Shown here: positions 1-9,630 of the stretch, in pieces | Numbering within the stretch: position 1 is the first letter of the stretch | How the letters are laid out: every line of letters begins with the position of its first letter | Assembly: GCF_014197255.1 (NCBI RefSeq) | Contig: NZ_JACIFE010000001.1 | Span: 343,410-407,409, forward strand | Direction: 5' to 3' | DNA: 64,000 nucleotides | Source of the DNA: Bartonella fuyuanensis | Lineage (GTDB): Bacteria; Pseudomonadota; Alphaproteobacteria; Rhizobiales; Rhizobiaceae | Program-made: the position numbers and the translations under genes | The notes under the pieces: model-generated | Told to the model about the DNA's origin: nothing | The model's input: only the letters and a program-made list of their open reading frames with translations | The model's database searches: none

Positions 1-302
1 AAATGAAAACTCAATTAGATAATCGATGGCAAGAAGCTAAAATACTCATGGCAACGATTGAAAGTTCAGAATTAACAGATCCCCAAGTTGGAAGTAAACA
101 GCTCTTATACCGTCTTTTTCATGAACAAGGTGTGAGAGTTTTTAAATCTTTTTCTCTTGTCGATCAATGTTCTTGTTCACACGAAAAAATTAAAGGAATC
201 TTAGAAGGTTTTCCAATTGATGAACGCGATAAAATGGTTGAAAGTGGACATATTTCAGTTACATGTGAATTTTGCTCAAAAGTGTATCGTTTTACACTTT
301 AG
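1..302 (+). CDS. hslO: Hsp33 redox-regulated chaperone, C-terminal fragment
   Basis: This is the 3' end of a gene that begins before the window; about 100 residues are visible. The C-terminal part shows the Hsp33 zinc-binding pattern: a CSC pair, a spacer of about 27 residues, then CEFC. In this family the four cysteines bind zinc under reducing conditions. On oxidation they form disulfides that turn on the cytosolic holdase chaperone. The reading frame ends at TAG 300-302. It converges on the ccm operon. The fold-forming N-terminal domain is outside the window, so only the redox switch domain can be judged. Confidence 0.88.
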   Translation, partial: MKTQLDNRWQEAKILMATIESSELTDPQVGSKQLLYRLFHEQGVRVFKSFSLVDQCSCSHEKIKGILEGFPIDERDKMVESGHISVTCEFCSKVYRFTL

Positions 303-776
303 GAATTTTTTGAAGAAAAAACATAATCAAATATTTTTCATAAAAAATGATGATTCTAACAAAAATCCATTTTATTAGCGCTGTAAAAACCTAAACACGA
401 GCTCATATGAAGCTCTAGAATATTTCTTTTCGTAGTGCTTTTCAATATATATATCAATAATCATCCTTTTAAAATCACTATTCATCCGATGTGCTTTTTT
501 AAAAAGGGAATTTTGTAAAACTTTCTAAGAAGAATGGTTCGTCTAAACAAAATGGCATGCATGGCATGATAAAAATTTATGTTCTTACAACTCTGCATTA
601 TTATGTTTTTTAACTTAAAATGTTGCTAATTATTTTTATGTGTAGATGATTCATAAAAAGGATTTTTAGCCTTTTCTTAAACATTTTTATAAAGAAATTT
701 AAAAAACTCATAGTATTCGGTGTTCTCACTTAAAATAAAGTCGATAAATTATATTTATAAACCAATATTTAATGTT
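303..776. other. intergenic, no gene seen
   Basis: This AT-rich spacer lies between the convergent ends of hslO and ccmG. I see no convincing reading frame, tRNA or strong terminator hairpin with a T-run. Confidence 0.5.
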
Positions 777-1370
777 TTATTTCTCTTCTATTATGATTGC
801 TTGTTCAATTTTTGGTAGAATTTTTTTTTGATAAATTTCCCATGTTAAGGGACCAACATGTTTGGCAATAATGATGCCCTCTTTATTCAAGAGAAAAGTT
901 TCTGGTGGCCCATATACCCCCCAGTCAATGGCTGTATATCCTGAAACATCAAAGCCAATCGATTTAAAAGGATTACCAATATTATTTAAAAAGCGCAGGG
1001 CGTTTGCTTTGTTATCTTTATAGTTAATACCAATTAGATCAATACGTTTATCTTGTGCAATTTTCATAAGAATAGGATGTTCTGCGCGACAGGGTAAACA
1101 CCAAGAACTCCAAAAATTGACCAAGACAACATGTCCTTTAAACTGTTTTGAATTGAGATAACTTTCTTTATCAAGAAGGGGAAGGTGAGTATAGGGGGCA
1201 GGCTTTTCAGCTAACGCATTTGGGAGCAGCGAAGGATCTTGAGGGTATTTTTTAGTCATAAAATTGAAAAAAAGTACCATAAGAAGAAGAAAAAGAAAAA
1301 ATGGTCCAAAAAGAACAAACAAAACAGACAAAGATATATTTTTTTTAAGTTTTGGAGTGGTGTTTTTCAT
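777..1370 (-). CDS. ccmG: CcmG/DsbE periplasmic thiol:disulfide oxidoreductase
   Basis: The protein has 197 residues with the ATG at 1370. One N-terminal membrane anchor (about residues 12-38) is followed by a periplasmic thioredoxin-like domain with the active site WCLPC (Cys91 and Cys94). In the family this protein keeps apocytochrome c haem-binding cysteines reduced before haem attachment. An upstream in-frame ATG at 1457 would add 29 residues reaching deep into ccmD. I prefer 1370 because it gives the usual short N-terminus before the anchor. It is the last gene of the leftward ccmABCDG operon and overlaps the end of ccmD by 26 bases. Confidence 0.88.
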   Translation of the reverse strand: MKNTTPKLKKNISLSVLFVLFGPFFLFLLLMVLFFNFMTKKYPQDPSLLPNALAEKPAPYTHLPLLDKESYLNSKQFKGHVVLVNFWSSWCLPCRAEHPILMKIAQDKRIDLIGINYKDNKANALRFLNNIGNPFKSIGFDVSGYTAIDWGVYGPPETFLLNKEGIIIAKHVGPLTWEIYQKKILPKIEQAIIIEEK

Positions 1371-1596
1371 TATATTGTTCTTTTTGTGAAAGCTTTTTTT
1401 TGTGTAACTGTTGAAGAATTTTTTTTTGATATAAGGCTTTGCAAAGAATATATCCAATAAGACAAAGGAGGGTTATTGCAGATAGAAGATAGCTTAAAGC
1501 AACAATTTGCTCGTGTTTAAGAGTTCCAAGGAAATAATCAATTTTCTGAGACAGGTTTCCTAAAAGTCCGCTGTGAATGACATTTAAGTTGAACAT
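1345..1596 (-). CDS. ccmD: CcmD haem exporter small membrane protein
   Basis: This small protein has 83 residues. One hydrophobic segment (about residues 33-55) is followed by a basic Lys/Gln-rich tail, which is the usual CcmD layout. Sequence conservation in this family is weak, so the call leans on its place between ccmC and ccmG and on the single-helix architecture. CcmD stabilises release of holo-CcmE from the CcmABC complex. It overlaps the end of ccmC by 13 bases and the start of ccmG by 26 bases, suggesting translational coupling. It is somewhat longer than the 50-70 residues common in the family. Confidence 0.75.
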   Translation of the reverse strand: MFNLNVIHSGLLGNLSQKIDYFLGTLKHEQIVALSYLLSAITLLCLIGYILCKALYQKKILQQLHKKKLSQKEQYNEKHHSKT

Positions 1597-2336
1597 GATG
1601 AGGAGTCCTGTTGCTGTGCACGACGAGATTTTTTAATCTGGAGTATTTGGATATAGCGACGATTGATTTCATTTCGCATAGCCATCAAATAAAGTGTAAT
1701 AAACATAAATATGAAACAAAATAGCATTGTTATAAGGGGCCATAACATAGCATTGTCAATTGTTGGTCCTCCAGCACGTAAAAGTGATGCTGGTTGATGC
1801 AATGTATTCCACCAATTAACGGAAAATTTGATAATAGGAATATTAACAAATCCAACAAGTGTGAGAATTGCAGTAGCGCGAGCAGCTTTTGTTTGGTTGT
1901 CAAAAGATTGCCCAAGCAGGCTAATGGCAAGATAGATAAAGAGCAGAATTAAAACTGATGTTAATCGTGCATCCCATACCCACCATGTGCCCCATGTAGG
2001 GCGCCCCCAAAGGGCTCCTGTCATGAGAGCTAAGGCGGTAAAAATTATCCCAATAGGTGCCCCACATTTGAGTACCATATCAGCAAGATGATATTTCCAA
2101 ATTAGATTTACTAGTGCTGCTGCACTCATCGTTATATAACAGAATGTAGACAACCACGCAAAAGGCACATGAAGGTACATAATTTTAACAGTAATACCCT
2201 GTTGATAGTCATCAGGGGAATGCATTACAAGAATAAGCCCTAAGATCAGGAAACACAACGTTATGCTGGATAACCAAGGCAAAAGTATTTTGCTTATTTT
2301 CATGAAGCGAGTAAAACTTATAGGGAGTGACATCAT
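1584..2336 (-). CDS. ccmC: CcmC haem exporter / haem-handling membrane protein
   Basis: The protein has 250 residues from the ATG at 2336. It is an integral membrane protein with about six helices. It carries the tryptophan-rich signature WGTWWVWDARLTS, which defines CcmC-type haem-handling proteins and presents haem to CcmE. Conserved periplasmic loop histidines are also present (LHVPFAW, NTLHQP). Earlier in-frame starts exist (ATG at 2390 and 2372, TTG at 2408) but none has a good ribosome binding site. I chose 2336 to match the usual family length. The gene follows ccmB closely. Confidence 0.88.
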   Translation of the reverse strand: MMSLPISFTRFMKISKILLPWLSSITLCFLILGLILVMHSPDDYQQGITVKIMYLHVPFAWLSTFCYITMSAAALVNLIWKYHLADMVLKCGAPIGIIFTALALMTGALWGRPTWGTWWVWDARLTSVLILLFIYLAISLLGQSFDNQTKAARATAILTLVGFVNIPIIKFSVNWWNTLHQPASLLRAGGPTIDNAMLWPLITMLFCFIFMFITLYLMAMRNEINRRYIQILQIKKSRRAQQQDSSSCST

Positions 2337-2418
2337 TTTATATGTGTTATATGTGCGAGTTATTTTATTCATGCAATTGATAATAAACATAGTTTTGTTA
2401 TGCGGCAATCATCTTTTA

Positions 2419-3084
2419 TTATTCTAATAAAAGCTTGAGCGTTCTAGCAGCAACAAAAGGGCTGAAAAGGCTCAAAAAAAGTGAAAAAGCGCTAAGAAGA
2501 GCTAAGGAGGTAAGAAAAGAGGCATTTGGATTTGTTGGGGCTGTAGCAGCTGAAACGCCGAAAATCATAATTGGAATGATCCATGGTAAGATAATGATGA
2601 AGATAAGTAGAGTACTGTGCAACAATGAGGTTGCGAGTGCCGCTCCTATAGCCCCAATAAAAATAATGGCTGGTGTTCCACATAAAAGAGTAAGTATTGT
2701 TGTAAGAGTTATTTTTACATCTAAATGAAGCATGAGGGCTAAAATAGGTGTCACAAAAATGAGAGGGAGCATTGTTCCTACCCAATGAGCAAGGCATTTG
2801 ATAAAGACAATCAGGGTAAAACTTTGTCTTTGTTCTGAAAGAATAAATTGATCGAGATTACCATCATCGCGATCGATTTGGAAAAGTTTGTTCAGATTGA
2901 GGAGACCTGCGAGAAGGGCTCCAAGCCACAAGATACCGGGCCCTATTTGTGCAAGAATTTTTGGATCTGGGCCAATGGCAAAGGGGATTATGACAACAAC
3001 AGCGGTGAAAAACAATAACCCTGTTAGTGAAGAAGTTTGTGGTGCTAATAATAATTTAAGATCACGCCAAAACAGTGCTTTCAT
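2419..3084 (-). CDS. ccmB: CcmB haem exporter permease
   Basis: The protein has 221 residues and about six predicted membrane helices. It starts MKALFWRDLKLLLAP, as CcmB proteins typically do, and keeps the cytoplasmic loop LFQIDRDDGNLDQF, which is conserved in the family. With CcmA it forms an ABC-type complex that drives release of haem-loaded CcmE. The gene starts 11 bases after the ccmA stop codon and is in the same leftward operon. Confidence 0.92.
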   Translation of the reverse strand: MKALFWRDLKLLLAPQTSSLTGLLFFTAVVVIIPFAIGPDPKILAQIGPGILWLGALLAGLLNLNKLFQIDRDDGNLDQFILSEQRQSFTLIVFIKCLAHWVGTMLPLIFVTPILALMLHLDVKITLTTILTLLCGTPAIIFIGAIGAALATSLLHSTLLIFIIILPWIIPIMIFGVSAATAPTNPNASFLTSLALLSAFSLFLSLFSPFVAARTLKLLLE

Positions 3085-3095
3085 TTTATTCTTTC

Positions 3096-3707
3096 CTAGA
3101 GAGGTAAAAATTTTTCTAGAACGATTTTATGGTTTTCTGAAATACCTAAGGAATTATGAGTTGCGGCAATAATCATACCACCTTGATTGAGATGACGTTG
3201 GAAAATACGAGCAAGAAGTTTCTGAGCATGGTTATCAAGACCAGATATTGGTTCATCTAAAATCCAAATAGGTCGGTAGGAGAGCAAAAGGCGGGCAATA
3301 GCTATACGTCTTTGTTGTCCAGTTGACAGAATGTTAAAGGGTAAGTATTCAAGATCAGAAAGACCAATTTCAGCAAGGACTTCATGCACAAAGCGTAAAT
3401 GTTGACCATAAAACTCTGCCCAAAATTGCAAATTTTCAATGACAGATAAGAGAGGTTTCATAGCATTTTGAGGACCAAGATAATGACATGCAGTTGCAAC
3501 CGGGTATGTTTGTCCATGGCTTTTAAGTATTATATGTCCTTCAGCAGCTTCAAGAAGACCAGCGATGATTCGTAATAATGTAGATTTTCCGATACCATTT
3601 GGTCCAATGATTGTCATAAGTTGCTGTGGAAATAAACGAAAGGAAAGACCTTTGAACAGAATTTCCTCATTTCTATAAGCTGCTAAATTTTTGCCTAATA
3701 ATACCAT
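3096..3707 (-). CDS. ccmA: CcmA ABC-type ATPase of cytochrome c maturation
   Basis: The protein has 203 residues. It shows a Walker A motif (GPNGIGKSTLLR), an ABC signature (LSTGQQRRIAIARL) and a Walker B motif (WILDEPISGLD). The short length and immediate linkage to ccmB fit CcmA, the cytoplasmic ATPase of the CcmABCD complex. It is the first gene of the leftward operon. Its start faces acnA across 296 bases that contain a candidate Irr-type inverted repeat. Confidence 0.93.
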   Translation of the reverse strand: MVLLGKNLAAYRNEEILFKGLSFRLFPQQLMTIIGPNGIGKSTLLRIIAGLLEAAEGHIILKSHGQTYPVATACHYLGPQNAMKPLLSVIENLQFWAEFYGQHLRFVHEVLAEIGLSDLEYLPFNILSTGQQRRIAIARLLLSYRPIWILDEPISGLDNHAQKLLARIFQRHLNQGGMIIAATHNSLGISENHKIVLEKFLPL

Positions 3708-3786
3708 GTGAGTGCTTATTTTGCTTTAATTTTCATATTCTTTATTGCATTGTAAAATAAAAAACACGTTTTTTATGCAATTGTCC

Positions 3787-3801
3787 CTAGAATAGTTCTA
3801 G
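3787..3801. promoter_or_regulatory. candidate Irr-type operator (iron control element)
   Basis: A perfect inverted repeat, CTAGAA-TAG-TTCTAG, lies in the divergent ccmA/acnA region. Its core TAGAA-NNN-TTCTA matches the iron control element bound by Irr in Rhizobiales. A further TTCTA half-site follows at about 3808-3812, 12 bases on, so two sites may overlap. An irr gene is present at 23552. Which gene or genes are controlled is inference; acnA is a plausible target because aconitase needs an iron-sulfur cluster. Confidence 0.5.
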
Positions 3802-4003
3802 AAATAGTTCTATAAAAGATACCTTACATCAGTATTTGGTGTAAAAGATTTTTGGCGCTAATTTCTGTATTTGCCTATGATGAAGGTGGAGGGGGAAATG
3901 GATAGCGGAGGTACTGCGTCTGCGCTCAAACTGCGACCTTGACTCGTAGTTTGGGTTGTTCATTCCTAGAAATTGGGTGGTTTTAGTATGAGAGTGGACA
4001 GTC

Positions 4004-6691
4004 ATGACTCAAATTGATAGTTTCAATTGTCGCAGAATGTTAAATGTTGGTGGCAAAAGATATACTTATTATAGCTTAATCGAAGCGGAAAAGAATGGAC
4101 TTGAAGGTATTTCCCATTTGCCGTTTTCGATGAAAGTTATTCTGGAGAATTTATTGCGATTTGAAGATGGTCGCACGGTTAAAAAGGAAGATATCCTTAA
4201 TGTTGCTAAGTGGTTAAGCGACAAAGGAAGTGCGCGAGCAGAAATTGCTTACCGTCCTGCGCGTGTTCTTATGCAGGATTTTACAGGTGTTCCCGCAGTT
4301 GTTGATCTTTCTGCAATGCGTGATGCTATGGTCAAACTTGGCGGTAACGCTGAAAAAATCAATCCTCTCATCCCTGTTGATCTCATCATTGATCATTCGG
4401 TTATTGTTGATGATTTTGGTAATCCCATGGCTTTTAAAGAAAATGTTGAGCATGAATATGAACGCAATGGTGAACGCTATCGTTTCCTTAAATGGGGACA
4501 GCAAGCTTTTCAAAATTTTCGCGTTGTTCCTCCGGGTACAGGGATTTGTCATCAAGTTAATCTAGAATATTTAGCGCAGTGTGTGTGGATGAAGACTGAA
4601 GAGGGGGGGGAGACGGTTTATCCTGACACCTGTGTGGGAACTGATTCGCATACGACGATGGTGAATGGTTTAGGTGTTTTAGGTTGGGGTGTTGGTGGTA
4701 TTGAAGCAGAAGCAGCAATGTTAGGCCAACCTGTTTCTATGTTGTTACCTGAAGTGATTGGTTTTCGTCTAACAGGTAAACTTAAAGAAGGTGTAACAGC
4801 TACTGACCTTGTGTTGACGGTGACCCAAGTGTTACGCCAGAAGGGTGTTGTTGGTAAATTTGTTGAGTTTTTTGGTCCTGGTTTGGAGCATATGACGCTT
4901 GCTGATCGCGCAACAATTGGGAATATGGCACCTGAATATGGAGCAACTTGTGGTTTTTTTCCTATTGATAAGGAAACAGTGCGTTATCTCAATATGACAG
5001 GGCGTGATAAAAATCGGATTGCCTTAGTGGAGGCTTACTCCAAAGCACAAGGGATGTGGCATGAGGAAATGGTGGCTAATCCCATTTTTAGTGATACAAT
5101 TGAATTAGATATGGGAACAGTTGTACCTTCTATGGCTGGGCCTAAACGTCCTGAAGGGCGAATTGCATTGGAGAATGTTGGGCAGGGTTTTGAGAAGGCA
5201 TTAGTTGAAGACTATAAAAAGACTTCTGGACAAGATGAACGCTATCAGGTTGAAAGTGAAGAATATACACTTGGTCATGGTGATGTGGTGATCGCTGCGA
5301 TTACTTCTTGTACAAATACATCGAATCCAAGTGTTCTTATTGCAGCAGGTCTTTTGGCACGAAATGCCGTAGCAAAAGGCCTCAAGAGTAAACCATGGGT
5401 AAAAACTTCTCTTGCACCTGGTTCACAGGTTGTTGAAGCTTATCTTCAAAATTCGGGTTTGCAAAAAGATTTAGATGCGTTGGGATTTAACTTAGTAGGG
5501 TTTGGATGTACAACATGTATTGGGAATTCTGGTCCTTTGCATCCATCTATTTCTAAAACGATTAATGACAATGGTGTAATTGCAGCTGCAGTTCTTTCAG
5601 GAAATCGTAATTTTGAAGGGCGTGTTTCCCCTGATGTGCAAGCGAATTACTTAGCTTCACCACCGTTAGTTGTTGCACATGCACTTGCTGGGACGGTATG
5701 TAAAGATTTAACCAAAGAACCTCTTGGTGAAGGTTCAAATGGCCAACCGATTTACTTGAGAGATATTTGGCCAACCTCTCAAGAAATACAGGAATTTATC
5801 GAAGAAAATGTTACGCGTAAGGTCTTTGCTGAAAAGTATGCGGATGTCTTTAAGGGAGATGAAAATTGGCAAAAAGTGCAGATCCCTACAGGTTCTACCT
5901 ATTCTTGGGATGAGCAATCCACATATGTACGTAATCCACCTTATTTCGATAATATGCAGAAAGTTCCTGATATTCTAACAGATATTAAGGATGCACGGAT
6001 TTTAGGTTTATTCGGTGATAAAATTACGACGGATCATATTTCTCCTGCTGGTTCTATTAAGGCAGCTTCTCCTGCTGGAAAATATTTAATGGATCATGAT
6101 GTTAAAGTGGCTGATTTTAATCAATATGGAACGCGCCGTGGGAATCATGAAGTTATGGTTCGTGGGACCTTTGCTAATATTCGCATTCGTAATTTCATAT
6201 TAGGAGAAAATGGTCAAGAAGGGGGTTACACGGTTCATTATCCGTCAAAGGAAGAACAAACCATTTACGATGCAGCAATGGCGTATAAACAAGAAGGTGT
6301 ACCGCTCGTTGTTTTTGCTGGTATTGAATATGGCAATGGATCATCACGCGATTGGGCTGCCAAAGGTACCAATCTTCTTGGTATAAGAGCGGTGATTGTC
6401 CAATCTTTTGAAAGGATTCACCGCTCTAATCTTGTTGGTATGGGCATTATCCCCTTTGTCTTTGAAGAGGGTGTAAGCTGGAAATCTTTGGGCTTAAAGG
6501 GAGATGAAAAGGTGACAATTGAAGGGATTCATAATTTGAAGCCTCGTCAAAAAACAGTAGCGACAATTACCTTTTCAGATGGTAGGGTAAAAATTGTTCC
6601 ATTATTATGTCGTGTTGATACTGAAGATGAGCTAGATTATTTGCATCATGGTGGAATTTTGCAATATGTTTTACGTAAGCTAGCTGTTTAA
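4004..6691 (+). CDS. acnA: aconitate hydratase A
   Basis: The protein has 895 residues, full length for AcnA/IRP-type aconitase. It interconverts citrate and isocitrate in the TCA cycle through a [4Fe-4S] cluster. The cluster cysteines are seen in SCTNTSNPS (about residue 437) and GFGCTTCIGNSG (about residues 503-506). The swivel domain lies in the last third (KITTDHISPAGS, GIEYGNGSSRDWAAKG). The ATG at 4004 opens MTQIDSFNC. The gene is monocistronic and divergent from the ccm operon. A candidate Irr operator sits about 200 bases upstream. Confidence 0.97.
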   Translation: MTQIDSFNCRRMLNVGGKRYTYYSLIEAEKNGLEGISHLPFSMKVILENLLRFEDGRTVKKEDILNVAKWLSDKGSARAEIAYRPARVLMQDFTGVPAVVDLSAMRDAMVKLGGNAEKINPLIPVDLIIDHSVIVDDFGNPMAFKENVEHEYERNGERYRFLKWGQQAFQNFRVVPPGTGICHQVNLEYLAQCVWMKTEEGGETVYPDTCVGTDSHTTMVNGLGVLGWGVGGIEAEAAMLGQPVSMLLPEVIGFRLTGKLKEGVTATDLVLTVTQVLRQKGVVGKFVEFFGPGLEHMTLADRATIGNMAPEYGATCGFFPIDKETVRYLNMTGRDKNRIALVEAYSKAQGMWHEEMVANPIFSDTIELDMGTVVPSMAGPKRPEGRIALENVGQGFEKALVEDYKKTSGQDERYQVESEEYTLGHGDVVIAAITSCTNTSNPSVLIAAGLLARNAVAKGLKSKPWVKTSLAPGSQVVEAYLQNSGLQKDLDALGFNLVGFGCTTCIGNSGPLHPSISKTINDNGVIAAAVLSGNRNFEGRVSPDVQANYLASPPLVVAHALAGTVCKDLTKEPLGEGSNGQPIYLRDIWPTSQEIQEFIEENVTRKVFAEKYADVFKGDENWQKVQIPTGSTYSWDEQSTYVRNPPYFDNMQKVPDILTDIKDARILGLFGDKITTDHISPAGSIKAASPAGKYLMDHDVKVADFNQYGTRRGNHEVMVRGTFANIRIRNFILGENGQEGGYTVHYPSKEEQTIYDAAMAYKQEGVPLVVFAGIEYGNGSSRDWAAKGTNLLGIRAVIVQSFERIHRSNLVGMGIIPFVFEEGVSWKSLGLKGDEKVTIEGIHNLKPRQKTVATITFSDGRVKIVPLLCRVDTEDELDYLHHGGILQYVLRKLAV

Positions 6692-6778
6692 ATGCCTTTT
6701 TTGTTAAGAAGTGCTTTTAAATTATTGAGCTATAAAAGAGTTTGGCTTCATTTTTTATGTCTATCTTTGAAAATTTAA

Positions 6779-6808
6779 TTGACGTTGGCGTTGAGATTGC
6801 GCTATAGA
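6779..6808 (+). promoter_or_regulatory. putative rpsT promoter
   Basis: TTGACG at 6779-6784 and CTATAGA at 6802-6808 are separated by 17-18 bases. This is a good match to alphaproteobacterial housekeeping promoters. It lies about 110 bases before the rpsT start codon and predicts a long leader. The same TTG could be misread as an alternative start of rpsT. Confidence 0.55.
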
Positions 6809-6916
6809 ACAAGCGGCTTTATAGTTTTGCTTTGGTTGGGTTTATTTTTATTAATAGAGTTATTACGTTGCTGTTTGGACTCATTTTACAAAGGTATTGA
6901 AAGAGAGATTATATTT

Positions 6917-7183
6917 ATGGCGAATACACCTTCTGCTCGAAAAGCGGTCCGCAAGGTTGCGGCACGCACGCAGGTTAATAGAGCCCGTCGTTCACGTGTT
7001 CGTACTTTTATGCGTAAGTTTGATGATGCTTTAGCTAGCGGTGATAAGGTGTGTGCGGAATTTGCATTTAAGAATTTTGAGCCTGAAATTATGCGTGCAG
7101 TTTCTAAAGGGGTTTTTCATAAGAATGCTGCTGCAAGGAAAGTGTCGCGTTTAGCTAAACGTTTGAAGGCTTTTAGCGTTTAA
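6917..7183 (+). CDS. rpsT: 30S ribosomal protein S20
   Basis: The protein has 88 residues and is highly basic, starting [20 protein letters not shown]20 binds 16S rRNA early in small-subunit assembly. The frame is open upstream to a TTG at 6779, but those extra 46 codons encode an unrelated hydrophobic stretch overlapping the likely promoter, so 6917 is the start. A clear terminator follows, and the dnaA gene lies downstream, an order common in Rhizobiales. Confidence 0.95.
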   Translation: MANTPSARKAVRKVAARTQVNRARRSRVRTFMRKFDDALASGDKVCAEFAFKNFEPEIMRAVSKGVFHKNAAARKVSRLAKRLKAFSV

Positions 7184-7209
7184 GCTCCCTCTTTTTGTTG
7201 TGAATTAAG

Positions 7210-7238
7210 CCAGTGTCCATAAGGATACTGGTTTTTTT
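7210..7238 (+). terminator. rho-independent terminator after rpsT
   Basis: The stem arms CCAGTGTCC and GGATACTGG (one G-T type mismatch) enclose a four-base loop and are followed by seven T residues. The hairpin starts 27 bases after the rpsT stop codon. Confidence 0.85.
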
Positions 7239-7888
7239 ATTTATTGCTTCAAAGGGTTTATATTAAAAATTTAAGAATCGATAATGATTCTGTTCTTGAA
7301 AAAAGAGAGAAAGTTTATAGAGGGATTAAGGTTATCCACAAGCTTTGTGGATTTTTACAGAGTCTTTTTTGTCAAGCAATTTATTTTTTTTTTTAATCTG
7401 AAGAGATTTTTTTAATTATTGGTAAATTTAGAGAAAAAAAATTAATTGAATCAATATTTTTTTTCATTTCTCATTGATCTAAGCATTTTTAAAGGGTTTA
7501 TGATTTTATTTTGACCTCTTGCATTTTACCTCTGCTGTTTTGTATGGTTCCTACGAAGATTAAAAAGCATGAAGGGGTTACATCAGCACGTTATCCTGTA
7601 TTTTGTTGAATACAAGATGCTTTCACTTGAGTTTTTCGAAGCTTCTGTAGTGGAGAGGTTTTCTGATGGTTTTTTTAGTTTTCTTAATTTGGTATGTTTA
7701 CCATTTAGGAAGGATGGGGCATATCATGAGTGCAAGATAAATTTTCTTGGTCATCTTTATTAGCGGGGTTATGGTGAGGCTATCTTAGGGGAAGGTAGGT
7801 GATCTTATTGGGGTAGGGCGTTTTTGCCTTCGCTAGATTTGTTTTAGTTGTTTGGCAGGACAAAATTTTATTTTTATCAGGATGAAAG
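7239..7888. promoter_or_regulatory. AT-rich dnaA upstream region with DnaA box
   Basis: These 650 bases contain no convincing gene. A perfect DnaA box TTATCCACA lies at 7332-7340. It forms part of a palindrome (ATCCACAA-GCT-TTGTGGAT, about 7334-7352) and is followed by very T-rich tracts at 7380-7470. The region may hold dnaA autoregulation sites or part of a replication origin. With only one perfect box seen, I do not call an origin. Confidence 0.45.
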
Positions 7889-9460
7889 ATGGTGGATAAA
7901 TTGAACTCTAAAGCTAGTTCCTTTAAAAGGGTTTCGGTGAGTATTCTGCCGGCAGAAAACATAATAAAGAATAGCATAACAGAGGGTGATGGGGCAGTTT
8001 TTAGAAATACTTCGATAGGACATTCTCTCGTTTCAGAGGAGAAAAGTACGGCGGCTTTTGTACGTGTTATGGCGCAATTAAAGGCGCAGGTTGGTGTTGA
8101 GGCTTATACCAGTTGGTTTGGTCGTGTAAAGCTTGCTGAATATAGTCATAGTCTTGTAAAGCTTTCTGTTCCTACAGCTTTTTTGCGTTCATGGATTAAT
8201 AATCATTATGGCTCTCTTTTGACTCATTTATGGAAACAAGAGAATTCAGCGATTCTTCGTGTTGAAGTCATCGTTCGCGGTATGGAACGCGTTTCAAGAG
8301 ATGTCGTTTGTAAAACAATTGCATCTTCTGATGTGCTAGAGGAGCAGGAAGCTTCATCTTTTGTTGAGAGTTGTACCGAGCATTCAGCCAAGAGTTCTCA
8401 GTCTGGAGTTTTTGGATCTCCACTTGATTCCCGCTATACTTTTGAAAGCTTTGTTGAAGGGGCTTCTAATCGTGTTGCTTTAGCAGCTGCGCGTTCCATT
8501 GCTGAGGGGCATAAAAGTGCTTTGCGTTTTAACCCTCTTTTTATTCACGCGTCTGTTGGTTTGGGAAAAACACATTTGCTTCAAGCAATTGCAGCTTCTG
8601 CATTGAAACGTTTAACACCTGCACGCGTTATTTATTTAACCGCTGAATATTTTATGTGGCGTTTTGCAACAGCTATTCGTGATAATGATGCTCTTTCTTT
8701 TAAAGAGCAGCTTCGCGATATAGATCTTTTGATTATTGATGATATGCAGTTTTTGCAGGGTAAGTCGATCCAACATGAGTTTTGCCATTTGCTTAATATG
8801 TTACTTGATAGTGCAAAACAAGTTGTTGTCGCTGCAGATCGTCCACCAGCGGAATTAGAGTCGCTTGATCTTCGTGTTCGGTCTCGTCTTCAAGGAGGGG
8901 TTGCACTTGAAATTGAGGCACCGGATTATGAAATGCGTTTGCAAATGTTGCGCCAGCGGTTGAAGGTGGCAAAACAAGATGATGGCATGATATCAATTTC
9001 TGATGATATCTTGGAATATATTGCGAAAACGGTTTTAGGGTCGGGGCGTGATATTGAAGGAGCATTTAATCAGCTTCTGTTTCGTCAGTCTTTTGAGTCT
9101 GATTTGTCTTTAGAACGGATTGATGAGTTATTAGGTCACTTGACGCGCCCTGGTGAATCTAAGCGAATTCGGATTGAAGAAATTCAACGTACAGTTGCAC
9201 GCCATTATAATGTTTCTAAACAGGACTTGTTGTCTAATCGTCGAACACGTACGGTTGTGAAGCCACGGCAAGTTGCGATGTATTTAGCAAAAGTATTAAC
9301 TCCCCGTTCATTGCCAGAAATTGGACGCCGTTTTGGTGGACGTGATCATACAACAGTTTTGCACGCTGTGCGTAAAATTGAGGATTTGGTTTGTGGAGAT
9401 CAGACATTGGCCAAAGAACTTGAATTGCTTAAGCGGTTGATTGGAGAGCAGGCTGTTTAG
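7889..9460 (+). CDS. dnaA: chromosomal replication initiator DnaA
   Basis: The protein has 523 residues. The N-terminal oligomerisation domain covers about residues 60-130. The AAA+ domain follows, with Walker [11 protein letters not shown] (about residue 227) and Walker [11 protein letters not shown]. The C-terminal DNA-binding domain has the DnaA signature [16 protein letters not shown]. It binds DnaA boxes and melts the origin. The N-terminus of about 55 residues before the conserved domain is longer than in enterobacteria. ATG 7889 has an AGGATGA-like ribosome site. dnaN and recF follow. Confidence 0.96.
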   Translation: MVDKLNSKASSFKRVSVSILPAENIIKNSITEGDGAVFRNTSIGHSLVSEEKSTAAFVRVMAQLKAQVGVEAYTSWFGRVKLAEYSHSLVKLSVPTAFLRSWINNHYGSLLTHLWKQENSAILRVEVIVRGMERVSRDVVCKTIASSDVLEEQEASSFVESCTEHSAKSSQSGVFGSPLDSRYTFESFVEGASNRVALAAARSIAEGHKSALRFNPLFIHASVGLGKTHLLQAIAASALKRLTPARVIYLTAEYFMWRFATAIRDNDALSFKEQLRDIDLLIIDDMQFLQGKSIQHEFCHLLNMLLDSAKQVVVAADRPPAELESLDLRVRSRLQGGVALEIEAPDYEMRLQMLRQRLKVAKQDDGMISISDDILEYIAKTVLGSGRDIEGAFNQLLFRQSFESDLSLERIDELLGHLTRPGESKRIRIEEIQRTVARHYNVSKQDLLSNRRTRTVVKPRQVAMYLAKVLTPRSLPEIGRRFGGRDHTTVLHAVRKIEDLVCGDQTLAKELELLKRLIGEQAV

Positions 9461-9630
9461 AGTTTATCATTTTTTCGTTAAAAAAAACTTTAAAGGTTTT
9501 TTTAATTGCGCAGTAGTGACTTGCCATTTTAAGAGAGGTTTAATAAACTCTAGCAAGAGATTCTTTTAAAAGGGTCTATCATTTTAATTTAGGGAATTTT
9601 TGTAGTTTTGGTAAAACATACGGGGCTTTT

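Noticed and set aside
414..430. TAGAA-TAT-TTCTT, a near match to an Irr box
   Set aside because: It is imperfect and lies between convergent gene ends, where no promoter is expected.
1239..1460. A lysine-rich plus-strand frame of 73 codons
   Set aside because: It is antisense to the Phe-rich membrane anchor of ccmG and the end of ccmD.
4214..4565. Overlapping frames of about 110 codons on both strands within acnA
   Set aside because: acnA is full length and conserved through this stretch; the other frames have no start signals.
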